Below are positions 1-7,422 of a stretch of DNA of 49,457 bases, piece by piece (the stretch's first letter is position 1; each line of letters starts with the position of its first letter). A model generated the notes under the pieces. The model saw nothing but the letters and a program-made list of their open reading frames with translations, did no database searches and was not told the DNA's origin. Made by a program: the position numbers and the translations under genes. The stretch comes from Betaproteobacteria bacterium. Lineage in GTDB: Bacteria; Pseudomonadota; Gammaproteobacteria; Burkholderiales; Rhodocyclaceae. Where the stretch lies: the NCBI GenBank assembly GCA_016208415.1, contig JACQYB010000016.1, positions 16,098-65,554 on the forward strand. The letters run 5' to 3'.

Positions 1-2
1 CC

Positions 3-1355
3 TGGGTGAAGGGCGCCCCGGAGGCGGTGCTGGCGCGCTCGGTCTCCCAGCTCGGCGAAGCCGGCGAATAGCCGCTGGACTCCGCCGCGGTGGCCCAGGC
101 CGCCGAGGACATGGCCGCCTCCGGCCTGCGGGTGCTGGCCCTGGCGCGCCGCCGCCTCGACGCCCCGCCCGGGGACCCGCAGCAGGCCGAGGCGCAGCTC
201 ACCCTGCTGGGCCTGGTGGGCCTCATGGACCCGCCCCGCCCCGAGGCCGCCGCGGCGGTGGAGGAATGCGTGCGCGCCGGCATCACCCCGGTGATGATCA
301 CCGGCGACCACCCCGCCACGGCGCGCAACATCGCCCGGCGCCTCGGCATCCTCGACCGCGGCGAGGGCGCCGGGCAGGCATCCGGGTGGCGCTCGGGACT
401 GGACGTGATCACCGGCCCGCAACTGGCGGCCCTCGACCACGAGGAACTGGCCGAGCGCGCCCGTTACGCCCGGGTCTACGCCCGGGTGGACCCGGAGCAG
501 AAGATCCGCATCGTCGCCGCCCTGCAGGCGCGCGGCGAGATCACCGCCATGACCGGCGACGGCGTGAACGACGCCCCGGCGCTGAAGCGCGCCGACATCG
601 GCGTGGCCATGGGCCGCGGCGGCACCGACGTGGCCCGCGAGGCCGCCAGCCTGGTGCTGCTGGACGACAACTTCGCCACCATCGTCGCCGCGGTGCGCGA
701 GGGCCGGCGCATCTACGACAACATCCGCAAGTTCATCCGCTACACCATGACGAGCAACTCGGGGGAGATCTGGACGCTGTTCCTCGCCCCCTTCCTCGGC
801 CTGCCCATCCCCCTGCTGCCCATCCACATCCTGTGGATCAACCTGGTCACCGACGGCCTGCCGGGGCTGGCCCTGGCGGTGGAGCCCGCCGAGCCCGGTG
901 TGATGCGCCGCCCGCCGCGCCCGCCGCGCGAGAGCGTGTTCGCCCACGGCATGTGGCAGCACATGGTGTGGGTGGGCCTGCTCATGGGCGGCGTGTGCCT
1001 GGCGGTGCAGGCCTGGGCCTGGCGTGACGGCGAGGCCCACTGGCAGACGATGGTGTTCACCGTGCTCACCCTGTCACAACTGGGCCACGCCCTGGCGGTG
1101 CGCTCGGAGCGGGAGTCGCTGTTTTCGGCGGCGCTGGGGAAGAACCCGACGCTGTGGGCCGCCGTGGCCTTCACCCTGGCGCTGCAACTGGCGGTGATCT
1201 ACGTGCCGGCGCTCAATCCCGTGTTCCACACCGAGGCGCTGTCGGTGGGCGAACTGGCCGCCTGCCTGGCGCTGTCCTGCGTGGTGTTCGCGGCGGTGGA
1301 GATCGAGAAGGCGCTGGTGCGGCGGGGGTGGCTGTACGGGGAGGCGGCGGGTTGA
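3..1355 (+). pseudogene. Cation-transporting P-type ATPase, C-terminal half, interrupted by an amber codon
   Basis: The frame opens with WVKGAPEAVL, the nucleotide-binding-domain motif (KGAPE) of P2-type ATPases, so the gene starts before the window. A TAG at 69-71 interrupts the frame and the homology continues straight after it (PLDSAAV, then SGLRVLALARR). Downstream are MITGDHPATA, the hinge motif TGDGVNDAPALKRADIG and about five hydrophobic segments from 765 to 1310, as in PacL/Ca2+-type pumps of the inner membrane. A GTG at 90 opens the frame after the stop, but a protein starting there would lack the phosphorylation site, so I call this broken. A sequencing error at one base is the main alternative. 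The ion specificity cannot be read from this half. Confidence 0.85.
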
Positions 1356-1414
1356 GCGGCGCCGGTCGCGTTTCGAGCTGGCGGCGCAGCCCGCCGCCTC
1401 CCCGTACAGCCACC
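1327..1414. repeat. 25-bp perfect inverted repeat at the end of the ATPase gene
   Basis: The arms are 1327-1351 and 1390-1414, separated by 38 bases, and I found no mismatch. The left arm is the last codons of the ATPase. The right arm replaces the 3' end of the minus-strand yoeB-like remnant. The stem could end transcription, but there is no T-run, and the arrangement fits an inverted duplication better than an evolved terminator. Confidence 0.8.
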
Positions 1415-1626
1415 TTGTACACCAGCCGATGTTGTTTCGTGATGCGCCGTGACCAGTAGCCGGCCCATTTGTGGCGCAGGGGTTCCGGCTTGCCGAGGCC
1501 GGTGAAGGGGTGTTCCTGGATATCCGCGATCAGGACGTCGATGCGCGCGAGCACATCCCGATCATTGGCGGCCCAATGGTCGCGGTCTTCCCCGGCGCGT
1601 CCGGCCCAGAATACTTGGATTCTACG
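1411..1626 (-). pseudogene. YoeB/Txe-family toxin remnant, both ends lost
   Basis: The minus-strand frame reads RRIQVFWAGRAGED, then IADIQEHPFTGLGKPEPLRH, then GYWSRRITKQHRLVYKV. This is the core of YoeB-type mRNA interferases, including the GKGKPEPL-like loop and the SRRI..EHRLVY block. There is no start codon ahead of the first recognisable residue, and the frame upstream shows no YefM-like antitoxin. The normal C-terminus, with its conserved RYHY-like catalytic end, is missing: homology stops at VYKV, exactly where the inverted copy of the ATPase 3' end begins. I therefore read it as a dead toxin gene. The family call is firm for so short a piece; loss of function is inferred. Confidence 0.75.
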
Positions 1627-1662
1627 CCCGGAGTCCGCGTCCGCCCCGGGGCGGCAAGCCGG

Positions 1663-2058
1663 CTAGCCGGAAGACTTCTGCGCCGCCCGCACGTGGTCGC
1701 AGGCTTTCAGCACCTCGGCGCGGAACTGGTCGTAGTCCAGCTGCAGGCCGTTGATGTAGGTGCTCCAGCCGGCGCTCGACTTGGCGTAGTGCACGGCGTC
1801 CTCGATTTCGGCCTCGGTGGCGCCGTTCAGCCGCGCCAGTTCGGTGTGATAGAGCGCGCAGTAGTGGCATTTGCTGATGGCCGAAATCGCCACCCCCATG
1901 AGTTCGCGGTACTTGTTGGGGATCGCGCCCTCGTCGAACTGGACGCGCTTGAACAACTGCCATTCGAGTTCGAGGGACGCGTCCGGCACCCTCTTGAACA
2001 TGCTCGGCACCAGTCCGAACATCGCTTCGATTTGCCCGTAGATTTCTTGTCGATTCAT
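1663..2058 (-). CDS. AhpD-like carboxymuconolactone decarboxylase family protein
   Basis: The 131-residue protein carries the AhpD-type redox motif Cys64-His-Tyr-Cys67 followed by His71 (KCHYCALYH), inside an alpha-helical domain that begins at about residue 45 (IPNKYRELMGVAISAISK). Members of this family act as thiol-based alkylhydroperoxidases or, less often, as lactone decarboxylases; the CxxC form favours a redox role in the cytoplasm. It lies 57 bases downstream of the DUF1059 gene on the same strand, so the two are probably co-transcribed. They are divergent from a LuxR-type regulator that may control them. The physiological partner or substrate cannot be seen. Confidence 0.85.
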   Translation of the reverse strand: MNRQEIYGQIEAMFGLVPSMFKRVPDASLELEWQLFKRVQFDEGAIPNKYRELMGVAISAISKCHYCALYHTELARLNGATEAEIEDAVHYAKSSAGWSTYINGLQLDYDQFRAEVLKACDHVRAAQKSSG

Positions 2059-2115
2059 GATTTCGAGCTCCTGTTGGGTGTTGCGGGACGGGACATCCGC
2101 GGCCGCCGGGTCCGG

Positions 2116-2310
2116 CTACTGGGCCGGTGTCCCTTCCTTGAACAGGGACTTCAGCGTTTCGCGCAATTGCGGCGTGTCCGTGTGGCCATGCACCGTCACC
2201 GCGTGCTGCACCGCGACATCCAGCAGTTCCGTCTCGGAATCCGCCGACACCGCCACCGTGCAATGGATATCGCTGGGATATTCCCGGCAATCGATGAACT
2301 TGCGTGCCAT
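2116..2310 (-). CDS. DUF1059 family small protein
   Basis: A 64-residue protein that begins MARKFIDCREYPSD and contains ISC-like small-domain features of DUF1059: an early Cys8, a second Cys17 and a central TELLDVAVQHAVTVHGH helix. I chose the ATG at 2310 because GAGGAGAA lies just upstream; a longer open frame reaching further upstream has no such signal. It appears to head a two-gene unit with the AhpD-like gene. The biochemical function of the family is not known to me. Confidence 0.8.
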   Translation of the reverse strand: MARKFIDCREYPSDIHCTVAVSADSETELLDVAVQHAVTVHGHTDTPQLRETLKSLFKEGTPAQ

Positions 2311-2415
2311 GATCTTCTCCTCAGGTTTGCAGCGGTTGAATCGACCGCGGCTGCGGCGACCTTCATCGGTCGGCCCGTCGCCGCGGCACCTGCCGGGCTT
2401 TACTTGCCCGACCCA

Positions 2416-2445
2416 TTGACTAGGCTTCTTATTAGCCACGATAGA
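2416..2445 (+). promoter_or_regulatory. Possible sigma-70 promoter for the LuxR-type gene
   Basis: TTGACT at 2416-2421 matches five of six -35 bases. An 18-base spacer leads to GATAGA at 2440-2445, which matches TATAAT at only three positions. It would leave a leader of about 85 bases before the CTG start. Weak. Confidence 0.25.
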
Positions 2446-2523
2446 TGGCGGTGGCGGGACGGCAATACGTATTTTTGCGTACAAGCCCAAGCGCTCGCGA
2501 GGCTGCGGATGACCCCGCGGGAA

Positions 2524-2529
2524 AGGAGG
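2524..2529 (+). promoter_or_regulatory. Shine-Dalgarno AGGAGG that points to a CTG start
   Basis: A full AGGAGG is followed seven bases later by CTG at 2537, in frame with the regulator. The first conventional alternative, TTG at 2561, is 31 bases away from this site and has no ribosome binding site of its own. Confidence 0.6.
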
Positions 2530-2536
2530 AGCTTCC

Positions 2537-3697
2537 CTGAACACACTGAGACAAAGCGACTTGCGCGCTGCCGTAGGCTTTCTCGACGAGATCGGGGAAG
2601 ACGACGATGTCCGCGGATTTCTCGCAAACGTCACCGTGGGCGTGACGCGGCTGGTTGCCTCGGACGTAACGACATTGAGCGTATGCGATCTGCGGGCCGG
2701 CAAGCGCCATGTCTTCGTGTCGCCGGCGGATGCCATCGCGCCCCAAGACCGCGAATGCTTCGACCGTCACATCTACGAACACCCGCTGGTCCGGTTCCAC
2801 TTGCGGCATCCGGAAGGCGGCACCCGAAAAATTTCCGACTCCGTGCCTCTCGGCACCTTCCGCGACACGGCCCTGTACAGCGAATACTACCGGCCGCTGG
2901 GCATAGCCTACGTCATGGCCGTGCCCATGGTGACCGGGCCGCAGACCTTGATCAGTCTCGTGCTCAACCGCAGTTCGCGCGACTTCGACGAACACGACCG
3001 CCAGCTTCTTGACCTGGTGCGGCCGGGCATGGCCCATCTCTATCGCCACGCCGTGGCGCGGGAGGAAGCACTGCAGGCCGTCACCCGTCTGCGCGAGATG
3101 ACCATCGAGCAGGGCGGGGCGGTCCTGGTCCTCGATCGCGACCGGCGGTTGCGCGGGGCTTCCGGGCGGGCGGCCAGGACCTGGCGCAGGTATTTTCCCG
3201 GCGAGCGTCTGGAAATCGGTGGCCGCCTGCGCGGGCAGGCGGCCGCATGGCTGGACTGCCTGCCCGGGCCGGACGTTCTGCCGGCGGCCAGCTTCCCGGT
3301 GCTCGAGGTGACCCGGGAGGGCATGACGCTGGCCATTTCGGCGGTGGTGGATCACGTTCGGGAGGAATGCTATCTCCTGCTGCGGGAACGCACGCCTGCC
3401 CTGTCGCTCGACCGCCTTGCCGCCCTTTCACTCACCCCCCGGGAGCGCGAAGTCCTGGTCTGGGTGGCGGCGGGAAAGACCAATGCGGAGGTTGCCGAGA
3501 TCATCGGTGCCCGGCCGCGCACCGTGCACAAGCACCTCGAGCGGATCTTCAGCAAGCTCGGGGTCGAAACCCGCACCGCCGCCGTGGCCCGGGCCTTCGG
3601 GCTGAAGGCAATTACCCAGGGGGCGCTCGGGGAACAGTGCGCCGCCTCCCAGGCTATCGCCATGGGGTGGCGCGCATCGGCCGGAGGTCCGGGTTGA
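2537..3697 (+). CDS. LuxR-type transcriptional regulator with a GAF-like sensor region
   Basis: The C-terminus holds a clear LuxR helix-turn-helix: LSLTPREREVLVWVAAGKTN, then a recognition helix in ARPRTVHKHLERIFSKLGV. The roughly 250 residues before it resemble a GAF-like ligand-binding region (for example YYRPLGIAYVMAVPMV) rather than a receiver: no phospho-acceptor aspartate pattern is visible. The start is taken as CTG at 2537 (MNTLRQSD), giving 386 residues, because of the AGGAGG site; TTG at 2561 is the fallback. It is divergent from the DUF1059/AhpD pair and may sense a small molecule and regulate that pair. The ligand is unknown. Confidence 0.85.
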   Translation: MNTLRQSDLRAAVGFLDEIGEDDDVRGFLANVTVGVTRLVASDVTTLSVCDLRAGKRHVFVSPADAIAPQDRECFDRHIYEHPLVRFHLRHPEGGTRKISDSVPLGTFRDTALYSEYYRPLGIAYVMAVPMVTGPQTLISLVLNRSSRDFDEHDRQLLDLVRPGMAHLYRHAVAREEALQAVTRLREMTIEQGGAVLVLDRDRRLRGASGRAARTWRRYFPGERLEIGGRLRGQAAAWLDCLPGPDVLPAASFPVLEVTREGMTLAISAVVDHVREECYLLLRERTPALSLDRLAALSLTPREREVLVWVAAGKTNAEVAEIIGARPRTVHKHLERIFSKLGVETRTAAVARAFGLKAITQGALGEQCAASQAIAMGWRASAGGPG

Positions 3698-4031
3698 ACG
3701 CCAGCGAGGTCAGCCGGACCGCCATGTCCGCCCGCGAACAGGAGGACCGGTCGCGCTCGCCGGGCGAGTCGGTGGTCAGGTTTCGCGTCTGACAGCCATG
3801 ACGACGCAGGACCTGAAGATCATGGCGGCAGACGACGACCGGGTCATGCACGCCCTGCCGGGGTACGAGCAGGCGCTGGGGCGGCGCGCCCGGAGCGCAA
3901 GTCGGTGTTCTCCGCGGGCCGTGGCCGACGGTGCGAACTCCCGGCGGCGCGAGTCCGGAACCGACGCGGGCCGTGACCCGGCGCGCGTCCTGCGGTAACA
4001 TTCCCATATCACCTTCCTATTGGAGATGGGA
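3698..4031. other. Intergenic region without a recognisable gene
   Basis: Short open frames occur on both strands, for example 3798-3998 on plus, but none has a recognisable motif or a convincing ribosome binding site. The region must contain the promoter for the toxin-antitoxin pair that follows; I could not identify one with confidence. Confidence 0.4.
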
Positions 4032-4376
4032 ATGGAAACAGTGAATGTGAGCGGCCTCAAGAACAACCCCACGGCGGCCCTGCGCAAGGCCCGCGAGGAC
4101 GTGGTGGTGGTGATGAACCGCGACCGGCCCGATGCGCTGATGGTCGGTCTCCAGGCGACCGGCGTACTTGACGTGGCGGGCGTAAGACCGGCCCTGGCGA
4201 CCGCGCTGTTCCGCGACGGCCACCTGTCCCTCGCCCGGTCTGCCCGCCTGGCCGACATGCCAGTGGCGGAGTTCATCCGGCACGTGTCGCGGCTGGGCAT
4301 CCCGGTGATCCGCCTCGATGCGGAGGAAGCCGCCCGCGACATGGAAACCCTCGATCAATGGCTCGCCTCGTCCTGA
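4032..4376 (+). CDS. Antitoxin, UPF0175 family with a Phd-like N-terminus
   Basis: The N-terminal part (VNVSGLKNNPTAALRKARED, then VVVMNRDRPDALMVGL) resembles the DNA-binding end of Phd/YefM antitoxins. The C-terminal part (ALATALFRDGHLSLARSARL, then MPVAEFIRHVSRLGIPVI) matches the UPF0175 helix-turn-helix. Together they form a typical antitoxin that represses its own operon and neutralises the PIN toxin. I chose ATG at 4032 because GGAG lies six bases upstream; TTG 4020 and ATG 4026 are in frame but overlap that site. The 3' end overlaps the toxin gene by 19 bases, which implies translational coupling. Confidence 0.85.
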   Translation: METVNVSGLKNNPTAALRKAREDVVVVMNRDRPDALMVGLQATGVLDVAGVRPALATALFRDGHLSLARSARLADMPVAEFIRHVSRLGIPVIRLDAEEAARDMETLDQWLASS

Positions 4377-4846
4377 CCGATGCCAGCCCCCTCATCGGGC
4401 TGGCCATCGTGGAAGGACTGCCGTGGCTGGAGCAACTCTTCGGCGCCGTGTGGATGCCGCGGGAAGTCCGGGACGAAGTGCTGTCGGGCCGGGTGCCGCA
4501 GGGCGAACAGGCCATCCGCGACGCCCTCGCTGCCGACTGGCTGCGGGTCTGGCCCGACCCGGTGCCCGATCTGCCGCTGCCCGACCTGGACGAAGGCGAA
4601 GCCGCGTGCATCCGACTTGGCGTCGCTCATCCCGACGCCGTGCTGCTGCTCATGGACGAGCGGGCCGGCCGCGCCGTGGCGGCCGAGTGCGGCCCGCGAG
4701 TGGCCGGCACCGCCGCCGTCATCGGCATGGCCCGGAAGAGAGGGCTCATCCCCTCGGCCCGGCGCGTATTCGAAGTCCTCCACCAATCGGACTTCCGCAT
4801 TTCGGCGGAGGTGATCAGCACGGTGCTGGCGTGGGTGGGGGAGTGA
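4358..4846 (+). CDS. PIN-domain toxin, DUF3368 family
   Basis: The protein of 162 residues starts MARLVLTDASPLIGLAIVE, with the first PIN acidic residue at Asp8. It continues through MPREVRDEVLSG, LDEGEAACIRLG and VLLLMDERAGR, which supply the other acidic positions of the DUF3368 PIN group. These are Mg2+-dependent RNases that act in the cytoplasm as the toxin of a type II module. The gene begins inside the end of the UPF0175 antitoxin gene, the usual pairing for this family. All motifs look intact, so the pair is probably functional. The RNA target is unknown. Confidence 0.85.
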   Translation: MARLVLTDASPLIGLAIVEGLPWLEQLFGAVWMPREVRDEVLSGRVPQGEQAIRDALAADWLRVWPDPVPDLPLPDLDEGEAACIRLGVAHPDAVLLLMDERAGRAVAAECGPRVAGTAAVIGMARKRGLIPSARRVFEVLHQSDFRISAEVISTVLAWVGE

Positions 4847-4856
4847 GAGCCCGGAT

Positions 4857-5140
4857 CTACGCCCCCTCGACGATCACCCCATGCACCCGGCACGGACCGT
4901 GGGCGCCGAGCACGATGGTCAGTTCGATGTCGCCGGTGCGCGACGGCCCGGAGACGAAGCAGACATTGCCCGGCAACTCGCCGAGTTCGGCGCGGGCCCG
5001 GGGCGCACGGCGGCCTCCGGGCGCCGCAGGCGCGCACGCACCCGTGCCCGCGCCGCCTCCATCCCGCCGCCGCCGCGGCCGAACTGCGCCCCCAGGCGGG
5101 CGAGAATCGCGTCGCGCGCATCCTTGCCCCATTCGTCCAT
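4857..5140 (-). pseudogene. lutC: lutC (LUD-domain lactate utilisation protein) with internal deletion and frameshift
   Basis: From ATG 5140 the frame reads MDEWGKDARDAILARLGAQF, a LutC/LldG-type N-terminus, and continues plausibly to about 4990. The homology then resumes in another frame as LPGNVCFVSGPSRTGDIELT and VLGAHGPCRVHGVIV, the C-terminal end of the LUD domain, up to the TAG at 4857. The family is usually a little over 200 residues, so well over 100 codons of the middle are missing and the frames no longer match. A GGGAGG-type site precedes the start. It sits 25 bases downstream of the hydroxyacid dehydrogenase on the same strand. No active product is expected. Confidence 0.75.
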
Positions 5141-5165
5141 GCCGTCGCGCCTCCCGATCCGGCCC

Positions 5166-6119
5166 TCACACCACCCGGTTGCGCACCTCGCCGCGCACGA
5201 AGGCCTCGATGTTGTCAATGAGCTGGTCGGCCAGGGTCTGCATGGCGGCCTCGGAGGCCCAGGCGACGTGGGGGGTGAGGATGAAGTTGGGCAGGTCCAG
5301 TTCCAGCAGCGGATTGCCGGCGCGGGGCGGTTCCGTGGTGAGCACGTCGAAGCCGGCGCCGCCGATCCAGCCCTCGCGCAGCGCCCGCGCCAGCGCCGCC
5401 TCGTTCACCAGCCCGCCGCGGGCGGTGTTGATGAGGATGGCCTCCGGCTTCATGGCGCGCAGCTCGGGCTCGCCGATGAGGTCGCGGGTGGCATCGACGA
5501 GCGGGCAGTGCAGCGTCACCACGTCGGCGCTGCGCAGCGCCTCGTCGAAGGGAACGCGATCGGGCCGGCACGCCGCCGCTCCCTTGCGCTCGGCGTGCAC
5601 CACCCGCATGCCGAACGCCTCCGCCAGGCGCGCCACGCCGCCGCCCAGGGAGCCGGAGCCGACGATGGCCAGCACGGCACCACTCAGGTCGCGCACCGGG
5701 TAATCGAAGTAGCAGAAGTTGGCGGCCCGCTGCCAGCGGCCCTCCAGCAGCGATGCGCGGTAGGCCAGCACGTTGCGCCGCAGCATGAGCATGAGCGTCA
5801 GGGCGTGCTCGGGCACCGTGGTGGCCGCGTAGCCGCGGATGTGGGTCACCGCCACGCCGAGGCGGCGGCACCAGTCCAGGTCCAGCTTGTCGGTGCCGGT
5901 GGCGGCCACGGCGACGAGGCGCAGGTCCGGCAGCCGCTCCAGCAGCGCCGCCCCGATTGGGAGCTTGTTGACGATGGCGATGCTGGCTCCGGCCAGCCGC
6001 GCTTCGGTATCGTCGGGCAGGGTGGCGGGGAATTCCGTCCAGTCGTGGTCAAAGTCCGGACGGCGCACGGTGGCGCGGATGGAATCGCGTTCGAGGAAGA
6101 CGATGTGGTGGCGCGTCAT
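5166..6119 (-). CDS. D-isomer-specific 2-hydroxyacid dehydrogenase (glycerate/hydroxypyruvate type)
   Basis: The 317-residue protein has the NAD-binding fingerprint G154-S-G-S-L-G159 and the family's catalytic set: Arg234 (NTARGG), Glu263 (TTEPP) and His284 (TPHVAWAS). It should interconvert a 2-keto acid and a D-2-hydroxyacid with NAD(P)H in the cytoplasm. The closest recognisable flavour is HprA-like glycerate dehydrogenase, but D-lactate dehydrogenase activity cannot be excluded. I chose ATG at 6119 because it overlaps the stop of the upstream lutB remnant (ATGA), suggesting translational coupling. It lies between remnants of lutB and lutC, which hints at a former 2-hydroxyacid utilisation operon under the divergent IclR gene. 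Confidence 0.85.
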   Translation of the reverse strand: MTRHHIVFLERDSIRATVRRPDFDHDWTEFPATLPDDTEARLAGASIAIVNKLPIGAALLERLPDLRLVAVAATGTDKLDLDWCRRLGVAVTHIRGYAATTVPEHALTLMLMLRRNVLAYRASLLEGRWQRAANFCYFDYPVRDLSGAVLAIVGSGSLGGGVARLAEAFGMRVVHAERKGAAACRPDRVPFDEALRSADVVTLHCPLVDATRDLIGEPELRAMKPEAILINTARGGLVNEAALARALREGWIGGAGFDVLTTEPPRAGNPLLELDLPNFILTPHVAWASEAAMQTLADQLIDNIEAFVRGEVRNRVV

Positions 6120-6394
6120 GGGCGTGCTCCGTAAGGTGTGCCGGGCCGCTCCCCGGCCTGCCAGCGTTCGCGGAAGGTGCGCGGCTCGGGGGCCGGGAAG
6201 TCGCGCCCCGAGGTCCATTCGGGGGCCAGCCCCAGGACGCGGATGCGCCGGCCGGCCTCGCGCAGCGCCTCGAAGTCGGGGATGTCGCCGATGGCGCGGG
6301 CGCGCCCGTCCACGAACTTCAGGCGCGCGGCGCGCAGGTTGGCCTGCAGCACGGCGTCGTCCAGGCGCCGCGAGGCACGTTGCCGGAAATGCAT
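6116..6394 (-). pseudogene. lutB: lutB (iron-sulfur lactate utilisation protein) with the central part deleted
   Basis: The first about 55 residues (MHFRQRASRRLDDAVLQANL, then KFVDGRARAIGDIPDFEALR) match the N-terminus of LutB/LldF. The remainder (WTSGRDFPAPEPRTFRERW) resembles that family's extreme C-terminus. LutB is normally about 470 residues with two [4Fe-4S] cysteine clusters; all cysteines are absent here. The reading frame stays open across the junction, so a 92-residue peptide may be made, but it cannot carry electrons. Its stop overlaps the dehydrogenase start, so it may now act only as a leader for that gene. N-terminal identity is firm; the C-terminal match rests on memory of the family. 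Confidence 0.7.
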
Positions 6395-6549
6395 GGATTC
6401 GATGCGCAATCGCCGCTCCGATGTGCATGGCATCAAGCCGGGAAGGCCCCGGCGCATGCTCTGTTATAGTATGAAGCCGTTTGACACGGCAAAGCCCTCC
6501 GCGCCTGCCCGCGGCACCTGCCTCACTGCGGGGAGCGGCAAGGAAGATG

Positions 6550-7365
6550 ATGACCCGCCGCCCGCCAGGGCGCACCCGTTCCCGTCGCTCCATGACCCAG
6601 GCCCCCAACAAGAATCCCATCCAGGTCATCGAACGCATGGCCGCGCTGCTCGACGTGCTGGCGCAGGCCCCCGACGCCGTTGCCCTCAGGCAGCTTGCCG
6701 AACGTACCGGGCTGCACCCGTCCACCGCCCATCGCATCCTCGGCGCCATGACTTCCGCCGGCTGGGTGGAACGTGCCGAGGCCGGCAGCTACCGTCTCGG
6801 CATGCGCCTGCTGGAACTGGGAAATCTGGTGAAGTCGCGCATCTCGGTGCGGGATTCGGCCATGCCCGCGATGCTGCGGCTACATGAGACGACCGGCGAG
6901 AGCGTGAACCTGGGCGTGCGCCAGGGCGATGACATCGTGTACGTGGAGCGCACCTCCGGCGGGCGCTCGGCGGTGCGGGTGGTGCATATCGTGGGTGCCC
7001 GGGCGCCGCTGCACACCACCGCCACGGGCAAGCTGTTCCTGGCCGACGACGGCCCGCAGAAGCTGCGGGAGTACGCCCGGCGCACCGGCCTGCCCGGCGC
7101 CACGGCGGCGTCCATCACCGCGCTGCCGGCGCTGGAGCGGGAAATCGAGCGCGTGCGCCGGCACGGCTACGCCTTCGACAACGAGGAGGCGGAAACCGGG
7201 GTGCGCTGCATCGCGGCGGGGGTAAGGGACGACAGCGGCGAACTGGTGGCGGGGCTGTCGCTATCCACGCCCACGGACCGCTTCAACCCCGACTGGGCAC
7301 CGCTGGTGCGTCGCACCGCCGACGAAATTTCCAGCGCCGTGGGCTGGCGGCCACCGACGAGGTGA
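6550..7365 (+). CDS. IclR-family transcriptional regulator
   Basis: An N-terminal winged helix (VIERMAALLDVLAQAPDAVA, then LAERTGLHPSTAHRILGAM) is followed by an IclR effector domain (YRLGMRLLELGNLVKSRIS, ARAPLHTTATGKLFLA, VRCIAAGVRDDSGELVAGLS). This gives about 271 residues, the usual length. I favour ATG 6550, or 6547, because AAGGAAG lies just upstream; ATG 6592 is a shorter alternative. It is divergent from the lutB-remnant/hydroxyacid dehydrogenase unit and is the obvious candidate regulator of that operon, with a small organic acid as effector. The effector itself is inferred from location only. Confidence 0.88.
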   Translation: MTRRPPGRTRSRRSMTQAPNKNPIQVIERMAALLDVLAQAPDAVALRQLAERTGLHPSTAHRILGAMTSAGWVERAEAGSYRLGMRLLELGNLVKSRISVRDSAMPAMLRLHETTGESVNLGVRQGDDIVYVERTSGGRSAVRVVHIVGARAPLHTTATGKLFLADDGPQKLREYARRTGLPGATAASITALPALEREIERVRRHGYAFDNEEAETGVRCIAAGVRDDSGELVAGLSLSTPTDRFNPDWAPLVRRTADEISSAVGWRPPTR

Positions 7366-7422
7366 CCGGGAAAGGGTGATGGGTGAATGGGGCGGGACGA
7401 CCCGACGGGCCACCCCCGACCG

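Noticed and set aside
1327-1414. Intrinsic terminator for the ATPase gene
   Set aside because: The stem is long, with a 38-base loop and no T-run; one arm lies in the coding sequence and the other replaces the toxin end, so rearrangement explains it better.
3798-3998. Small plus-strand gene (66 codons) after the LuxR-type regulator
   Set aside because: No ribosome binding site, no motif, Arg/Ser-rich C-terminus typical of chance frames in GC-rich DNA.
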